From: Arenivirga flava
Lineage (GTDB): Bacteria > Actinomycetota > Actinomycetes > Actinomycetales > Microbacteriaceae
Assembly: GCF_030161575.1 (NCBI RefSeq)
Contig: NZ_BSUL01000001.1
Coordinates: 3,116,655 to 3,180,654 of the forward strand
Reading direction: 5' to 3'
Length of the DNA: 64,000 bases
The notes beneath the pieces were generated by a model that worked only from the letters and a program-made list of their open reading frames with translations, was not told where the DNA came from and did not search any database. The position numbers and the translations under genes were made by a program. Of the stretch, positions 59,627-64,000 are shown piece by piece. Positions within the stretch are counted from its first letter, which is position 1, and every line of letters begins with the position of its first letter.

Positions 59627-60098
59627 GTGCCCAGGGAGCAGGGAGAGCGCGTCGTCGCGACGAACCGCAAGGCGCGACACGACTACTCGATCGAGGACAC
59701 CTACGAGGCGGGCCTCGTGCTCTCGGGCACCGAGGTGAAGTCGCTGCGCGAGGGCAAGGCCTCGCTGGTGGACGGCTACGCGTACATCGACCGCGAGGAG
59801 GCGTGGCTCGACAACGTGCACATCCCCGAGTGGGGATCGGGCTCGTGGACGAACCACGCGACCCGCCGCAAGCGCAAGCTGCTGCTGCACAAGGCGCAGA
59901 TCATCAAGATCAGCCAGCGCATCCAGGGCGGCGGCTACACGCTCGTGCCGCTCAGGATCTACTTCAGCGACGGCAGGGCCAAGGTCGAGATCGCGATCGC
60001 GAAGGGCAAGCGCGAGTACGACAAGCGTCAGGCGCTGCGCGAGCAGCAGGACAACCGCGAGGCGCAGCGCGCCATGCGCTACCGCAACCTGGGGGTAG
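59627..60098 (+). CDS. smpB: SsrA-binding protein SmpB (stop codon probably hidden by one extra G)
   Basis: SmpB binds tmRNA and brings it to stalled ribosomes. The protein matches well over 157 residues: [60 protein letters not shown] and [20 protein letters not shown]. The usual length is about 155-160 residues. As given, the frame reads through [10 protein letters not shown] and continues to 60367. If the GGGGG at 60091-60095 had one base less, CTG-GGG-TAG would end the protein at RYRNLG, as expected. I therefore set the end at 60098. The partner RNA ssrA lies at 61997-62367. The start is GTG 59627. Confidence 0.88.
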
Positions 60099-60167
60099 GG
60101 CTCAGGCCGCGCTCCGCCCAGCACATCGCCCCCTGCTTCTCCGCCCCTCCGCTGTCCTCACCAGCCT

Positions 60168-60231
60168 TTGGGGCGCTTTGGCGACGCTGGGGCATGCGGG
60201 CGCACGCCCCGTTGTCGCCGATGCGCCCCAA
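60168..60231. repeat. nested palindromic repeat, copy 2
   Basis: TTGGGGCGC...GCGCCCCAA spans 64 bases, the same length as copy 1 (2193-2256). The centre GGGGCATGCGGGCGCACG is close to the reverse complement of the copy-1 centre, so this copy is inverted. It lies between smpB and the convergent cysE. Confidence 0.7.
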
Positions 60232-60260
60232 CGGGAGGATGAGGCGGGTGCGACCCGGCC

Positions 60261-60808
60261 TCAGATCCCCGCGCCCAGGTCGAGCTCGACGGGTACGGCT
60301 GGACCGGTGCCGATCTGCCGTGCGGGCACGCCGACCAGCGTGCTGCCCGGCGCCGCGTCGCGGGTGACGACGGCGTTCGCGCCGACGCGGGTGTCCGCGC
60401 CGACCGTGACGGGGCCGATGACCTTGGCGCCGGCGCCGATGACGACGCGGTCGCCGATGGTGGGGTGGCGCTTGCCGGTGCGCAGCGTGCGCCCGCCGAG
60501 CGTGACGCCGTGGTAAATCAGCACGTCGTCGCCGACGACCGCGGTGGCGCCGATCACGACGCCCATGCCGTGGTCGATGACGACGCGGCGGCCGATGCGG
60601 GCGGCCGGATGGATCTCGACGCCGGTGAGCGAGCGGACGAGCTGTGAGAGCAGCCGGGCCGGCAGCCGCAGGCCGCGCGCCAGAGGGTGTGGGACGCCCG
60701 GTGGGCCCAGAGCGCGTGCATGCCGGAGTAGGCGAGCACGATCTCCAGGCCCGACCGGGCGGCGGGGTCGCGGGCCTGGACGGCGCGCACGTCCTCGCGA
60801 AGCCTCAT
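60261..60808 (-). CDS. cysE: serine O-acetyltransferase (frameshifted)
   Basis: CysE acetylates L-serine with acetyl-CoA, the first step of cysteine synthesis. The N-terminal frame (ATG 60808) reads [20 protein letters not shown] and [13 protein letters not shown]. The C-terminal frame has the left-handed beta-helix repeats: [40 protein letters not shown] and [20 protein letters not shown]. They join as [16 protein letters not shown] if one base is added near 60675-60685 (GCC-GGC seen as GCGGC). The 548-base span is one short of whole codons. It follows cysK by 26 bases. TAGCCT seven bases before the ATG suggests its own leaderless promoter. Confidence 0.88.
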
Positions 60809-60834
60809 GCGACCAAGGCTATCGGGCCGTGAGG

Positions 60835-61767
60835 TCAGGCCAGGTCCTCGTAGAGCACCGTCGAGAGGTAGCGCTCGCCGTAGCTGGCGAGGATCACGAC
60901 GATGGTCTTGCCGGCGTTCTCGGGTCGCTTCGCGAGCTCGAGCGCGGCGTGCACCGTGGCGCCCGACGAGATGCCGGCGAGGATGCCCTCCTCCGTGCCG
61001 AGGCGGCGGGCGGTGGCCACCGAGGTCGCGATGTCGACGTCGATGATCTCGTCGTAGACCTCGCGGTCGAGGATCGGCGGCACGAAGTTGGCGCCGATGC
61101 CCTGAATCTTGTGCGGGCCCGGGTTGCCGCCGTTGAGGATCGGCGACTCGGCGGGCTCGACGCCGACGACCTGCAGGCCCGGCTTCTGCTCCTTCAGGTA
61201 GCGGCCGGCGCCCGTGATGGTGCCGCCCGTGCCGATGCCGGAGACGAAGATGTCGACCTCGCCGTCCGTGTCCTGCCAGATCTCGGGGCCGGTGGTCGCG
61301 TGGTGGATGGCGGGGTTCGCCTCGTTCGCGAACTGGCTCGCCAGCACCGCGCCCTCGCGCTCGGCGGCGATCTGCTCGGCACGGGCGACGGCGCCCTTCA
61401 TGCCCTCGCCGCCCGGGGTGAGCACGAGCTCGGCACCGTAGGCGCGCAGCAGCAGCTTGCGCTCGTTCGACATGGTCTCGGGCATCGCGAGCACGACCTC
61501 GTAGCCGCGCGCCGCGCCGACCGCGGCGAGCGCGATGCCGGTGTTGCCGCTGGTGCCCTCGACGATCGTGCCGCCGGGCTGCAGCGCACCGGACGCCTCG
61601 GCGGCGTCGACGATGGCGATGCCCAGGCGGTCCTTGACGCTGGCGGAGGGGTTGTAGAACTCGAGCTTGCCCAGCACGGTGGCGCCGACGCCCTCGGTGA
61701 CGCGGTTCAGTCGCACGAGCGGGGTCTTGCCGAAGGCACCGGTGATGTCGGCGTGGATGTTGGCCAT
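60835..61767 (-). CDS. cysK: cysteine synthase A (O-acetylserine sulfhydrylase)
   Basis: A 310-residue PLP enzyme that makes cysteine from O-acetylserine and sulfide. The PLP lysine is Lys45 in [11 protein letters not shown], the Asn loop is [13 protein letters not shown], the phosphate-binding glycine loop is [15 protein letters not shown], and [14 protein letters not shown] completes the active site. Length and motifs are normal. With cysE directly downstream it forms the classic cysK-cysE pair. Confidence 0.95.
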   Translation of the reverse strand: MANIHADITGAFGKTPLVRLNRVTEGVGATVLGKLEFYNPSASVKDRLGIAIVDAAEASGALQPGGTIVEGTSGNTGIALAAVGAARGYEVVLAMPETMSNERKLLLRAYGAELVLTPGGEGMKGAVARAEQIAAEREGAVLASQFANEANPAIHHATTGPEIWQDTDGEVDIFVSGIGTGGTITGAGRYLKEQKPGLQVVGVEPAESPILNGGNPGPHKIQGIGANFVPPILDREVYDEIIDVDIATSVATARRLGTEEGILAGISSGATVHAALELAKRPENAGKTIVVILASYGERYLSTVLYEDLA

Positions 61768-61854
61768 GGGTTGCAGACGCTCCCTTGTCGGTCGGACGGG
61801 TCGTTGCGAAGCCTAGTGAGAGCGGGTGAGCGGTGACCTCGCGTGACGGCTCGA

Positions 61855-61880
61855 TGCATCCGCTTCGCTCTGAGCGGATG
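61855..61880. other. inverted pair of the GCGGATGC octamer upstream of ssrA
   Basis: GCATCCGCT (61855-61863) and AGCGGATGC (61872-61880) can form a perfect 9-bp stem. It lies between the divergent cysK and ssrA genes. Confidence 0.55.
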
Positions 61881-61911
61881 CGCGGGGCATGCGCCGCGGG
61901 CGGGATGCGGG

Positions 61912-61917
61912 TTACAC
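61912..61917 (+). promoter_or_regulatory. -10 element of the putative ssrA promoter
   Basis: TACACT is a good sigma-70-type -10 box, about 80 bases before the mature tmRNA 5' end, consistent with a processed precursor. No clear -35 box was found. Confidence 0.45.
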
Positions 61918-61996
61918 TGAACGGCCCGCCGGAAACGGCGGACACCGCTCGCGAGGGCGGCTTGGCAACTCCACAGCGCATGACGACGGCCCGCAG

Positions 61997-62367
61997 GGGG
62001 ATGATCGGTTTCGACATCGCCTGGATGCGCACGAGAAGCGGGCCGAGGACGCGGGGTTATCTCGTTAACGCCCTCCGCAAACCAATAGGTGCCAATGCTA
62101 AGCGCACCGACTTCGCCCTCGCCGCCTAAGGCCAGCGCGTAAGTCCGTCAGACCGGGTTCGCCTCCGCCCCGGTTCCTGGCGTCATCTAGGAGGCTCGCT
62201 GCGCGGCGACGCCTGAGCGTCGCGCGGGACTTGTACTCGGGCTGGGCCTGTCGATCCAGGGGCTCATGGCAAGGATCGGGGCCGAGTAGAACGCCTTCAT
62301 GAGCTGCGCCCGGAGAAGACGTGCAAACTCAGCGATGGACGGGGGTTCAATTCCCCCATCTCCACCA
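61997..62367 (+). ncRNA. ssrA: transfer-messenger RNA (tmRNA)
   Basis: The 5' end GGGGATGATCGGTTTCGAC pairs with the 3' acceptor CATCTCC followed by ACCA (CCA at 62365-62367), and the T arm is GGGGGTTCAATTCCCCC. The tag frame at 62091-62129 encodes ANAKRTDFALAA and stops at TAA, the typical tag in Actinobacteria. The 371-nt length is normal. tmRNA with SmpB rescues stalled ribosomes and tags the incomplete protein for proteolysis. The 3' end is overlapped on the other strand by the end of a serine-recombinase gene, which suggests use as an integration site. Confidence 0.95.
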
Positions 62368-63731
62368 TAGGAGGCTTATTAGAAACACCGTCCGCTGAAG
62401 CGGCGGTGATCAAGTAAGTCCAAGTCGTCGTCATGCGCTGTGAGCTGTCGAGAAGGCCGTCCTCCTGGGCGGCCTTCTGCTTTGCGGGGACGTTCCGCGC
62501 GAATGCAGCGTTGTAAGCCGCCTTGATCGCCTCAGCCCCGAGCCCAGCGTCCGATGCTCGGTAGGCTGCCTCCGTCGCCAGCAACTGGCCGAGCGGCTCG
62601 TTGAGCTCGGCGCCCTCCACGACCTCATCGCTGATGTAGAGCCGGTGGAAGATCGCCTGGTTGAGCCGGCGCCGAACCTCGTCCTCCGCGACCACGTAGA
62701 GCTCCTGCGGGTTCTCGAGGAGACGAAGGTTGGCCTCGATGTAGCGCACGCCCATCTTGAGATCGGTCTCGACGCCACCAAGCTGTCCGGAGAGGCGCTC
62801 GCGCTCGAGCTTGATCTTGGACAGTCGCGCCCGGATGCGAGCCTGCGGAACCTCGGGATCGGCCGCGAGATCGAGGAGGTTCTCCTCCTGCACGTCGTAG
62901 GACTTGAGCTGCTCGCGGAGCTGTCGCTGGAGCAGGCGCTGAGCGTCGGACTGGTCGGCGATCGTGCCCGTCATGAGGTCGCGCATCGCAGCGATGAAGT
63001 CGGGGCCGAAGCGCTTCGTCTTGTAGAAGTCCTCGACCGCGTACTCAACGCGCAGCACGTTGTGGTGCGGCTGGTTGCAGTCGCGCTCTCGCCGGCCAGG
63101 GCAGAAGAAGTAGTAGTACTCGCCGCCATTGCGCCCAACCGCCCGCTGCAGGATGAGACGCTGCTCGACACCGAATCGGCGCCTGCATTCACCGCAGTAG
63201 ACGGAGCCCTTGAGGTAATGGTGGTGCTCACGGCGACGCTCACCCGAACGACCTCGTGATTCGACGAGTGCCTGTACGGCATTGAACAGTTCTTCGTCAA
63301 TCAGCGGCTCGTGGCGCCCGGCGAACTGCTCGCCCTTGTAGCTGACGATGCCGACGTAGTAACTGTCGGTGAGCATCTGGTGGATCTTGTTGACCGATAC
63401 CGGGCCGGCGGGGCGACTTGCTGTCGGGCGCGTAGTGAGGCCGCGCTCCGTCAACTCGTCCACGATGTCATTGAGGGTGTAGTTGCCGGTGGCGTAAAGC
63501 TCGAACGCGAGCTTGACGAAGGGGCCCGATCGGGTCGAGACCGACCGTGCGGATTTGCCGGCCCTCGCTCGAGTCGATCACGTTGAGGTAGCCGAGCTTG
63601 GCCTTGCCGAGCGTTCCACCGCGCCTGGCCTTCTCGCCCATCTTGAAGGCGATGTCAGCTCCTGAAGCCTTGGACTGGTACTCATTGATCACGGCCAGCA
63701 TGCCGGGGACTGCCCCGACTTTGGTTGACAT
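62297..63731 (-). pseudogene. serine recombinase remnant of an ssrA-associated element
   Basis: The remnant has the C-terminal two thirds of a large serine recombinase: [20 protein letters not shown] (end of the catalytic domain), [14 protein letters not shown], the recombinase domain DSYYVGIVSYKGEQFAGRHE, a zinc ribbon (YCGECRRRFGVEQ, later FFCPGRRERDCNQPH) and a coiled coil. The frame breaks after TVGLDP near 63520. Two extra C residues there would give [20 protein letters not shown]. The first 100 or so residues with the catalytic Ser are missing, cut by an IS3-type element at about 63733. The last 23 codons overlap the tmRNA 3' end. It is certainly inactive. Confidence 0.85.
62382..62404 (+). 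terminator. hairpin downstream of ssrA
   Basis: CACCGTCCGC and GCGGCGGTG form an imperfect stem around TGAA (about 62382-62404), 15 bases after the tmRNA 3' end. Confidence 0.4.
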
Positions 63732-63732
63732 C

Positions 63733-64000
63733 TGAGTTCTGAGGCCCGTGGGTCTCTGATGGAAGGATGTTCCCTGTGCCGAAGCCGTATCCGAAAGAGT
63801 TCCGTGACGATGTCGTGGCCGTCGCCCGACGCGGGCAAGCGCCGCTGGTCCAGATCGCGAAGGACTTCGGGATCTCCGAAGGCTCGTTGACGAACTGGAT
63901 CAAGCGCGCCGACATCGAAGACGGCGTTCGTGCCGGTGCGAGCGACGCCGACCGTGCCGAACTGCGTGAAGCGAGGAAGCGGATCCGTTTGCTCGAGCAG
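63733..64000 (+). mobile_element. IS3-family insertion sequence, left part only
   Basis: The break in the recombinase gene coincides with TGAGTTCTGAGGCCCGTGGG, probably the left inverted repeat. An OrfA-type gene follows at once. The element runs past the window end, so its right repeat and OrfB cannot be seen. Confidence 0.7.
63767..64000 (+). CDS. IS3-family transposase OrfA, partial at window end
   Basis: The first 78 codons are visible, from ATG 63767 or GTG 63776. The helix-turn-helix is [20 protein letters not shown] with [20 protein letters not shown], and then the leucine-zipper part begins ([14 protein letters not shown]). In IS3 elements OrfA binds the terminal repeats and is joined to OrfB by a -1 frameshift to form the active transposase; OrfB would lie beyond the window. 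It is intact as far as seen. Confidence 0.88.
   Translation, partial: MFPVPKPYPKEFRDDVVAVARRGQAPLVQIAKDFGISEGSLTNWIKRADIEDGVRAGASDADRAELREARKRIRLLEQ

Noticed and set aside
60099..60367. SmpB C-terminal extension of about 90 residues crossing the palindromic repeat
   Set aside because: SmpB normally ends at about residue 157; one G less in the GGGGG run restores CTG-GGG-TAG, so the extension is probably an artefact rather than a repeat-encoded peptide.

Overview
The window is about 70 percent GC. It uses GTG and TTG starts freely, overlaps genes by ATGA or GTGA, and carries actinobacterial families: DUF3039, HtaA/HmuT heme uptake, LAxTG sortase signals, a Tad locus in the mycobacterial order with a DUF4244-like pilin gene, and an actinobacterial tmRNA tag. 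By inference the host is a member of the Microbacteriaceae or a close relative. The assignment to family rests on gene style and recognised protein families only.

Layout. 65-2072: two lipoproteins and a PKD-domain secreted protein. 2429-4189: HtrA-type protease. 4256-8397: cell-wall polymer synthesis (two GT2 enzymes, a CDP-alcohol transferase, a CDP-glycerol-type polymerase). 8419-11148: unknown protein and an ABC-2 exporter. 11308-15563: iron-regulated heme uptake (HtaA, HmuT, multi-domain HtaA). 15711-18087: TagGH-like polysaccharide exporter and a nucleotidyltransferase. 18305-21087: ABC exporter with a histone-H1-like tail. 21147-25403: DUF3039, pncB, murI, rph, rdgB. 25464-28995: NarL-type two-component system divergent from an ABC-2 exporter. 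29195-33531: Mn/Zn ABC importer with its DtxR/MntR-type regulator, then a CDF efflux pump. 33683-37551: AbiEi/DUF559-like protein, DedA, tRNA-Leu, GH114 lipoprotein, glycolipid-binding-like protein. 37749-53839: a Tad pilus locus split by an 11.4-kb integrative element (40951-52377). 53873-61767: phosphatase, MFS transporter, prfB, ftsEX, smpB, cysE, cysK. 61997-62367: ssrA (tmRNA). 62297-64000: a serine-recombinase remnant next to ssrA, broken by an IS3-family element that runs off the window.

The most striking feature is the integrative element. It carries a rolling-circle-type Rep, a Xer-like tyrosine recombinase with a dif-shaped palindrome directly upstream, an NYN nuclease, an IS481-family copy, a membrane protein, a DUF3800 protein and a large serine integrase. 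It sits inside the 65-codon gene at the DUF4244/Flp-pilin position of the Tad locus. The in-frame core GGCTGG is present at both junctions, so exact excision would restore the pilin gene: a potential phage-style genetic switch for Tad pili.

A second window-wide pattern affects interpretation. At least nine genes (hmuT, tagH, GH114, tadC, an element membrane gene, two tadE genes, cysE and the remnant recombinase) are broken by apparent single-base losses, mostly in short C or G runs. smpB appears to have one G too many. This looks more like homopolymer error in an unpolished assembly than decay, so those genes are annotated across the shift. Other recurring signals are leaderless promoters (TAnnnT 5-10 nt before the start codon), a strongly over-represented octamer GCGGATGC/GCATCCGC that is sparse in the mobile element, and several palindromic or tandem intergenic repeats.
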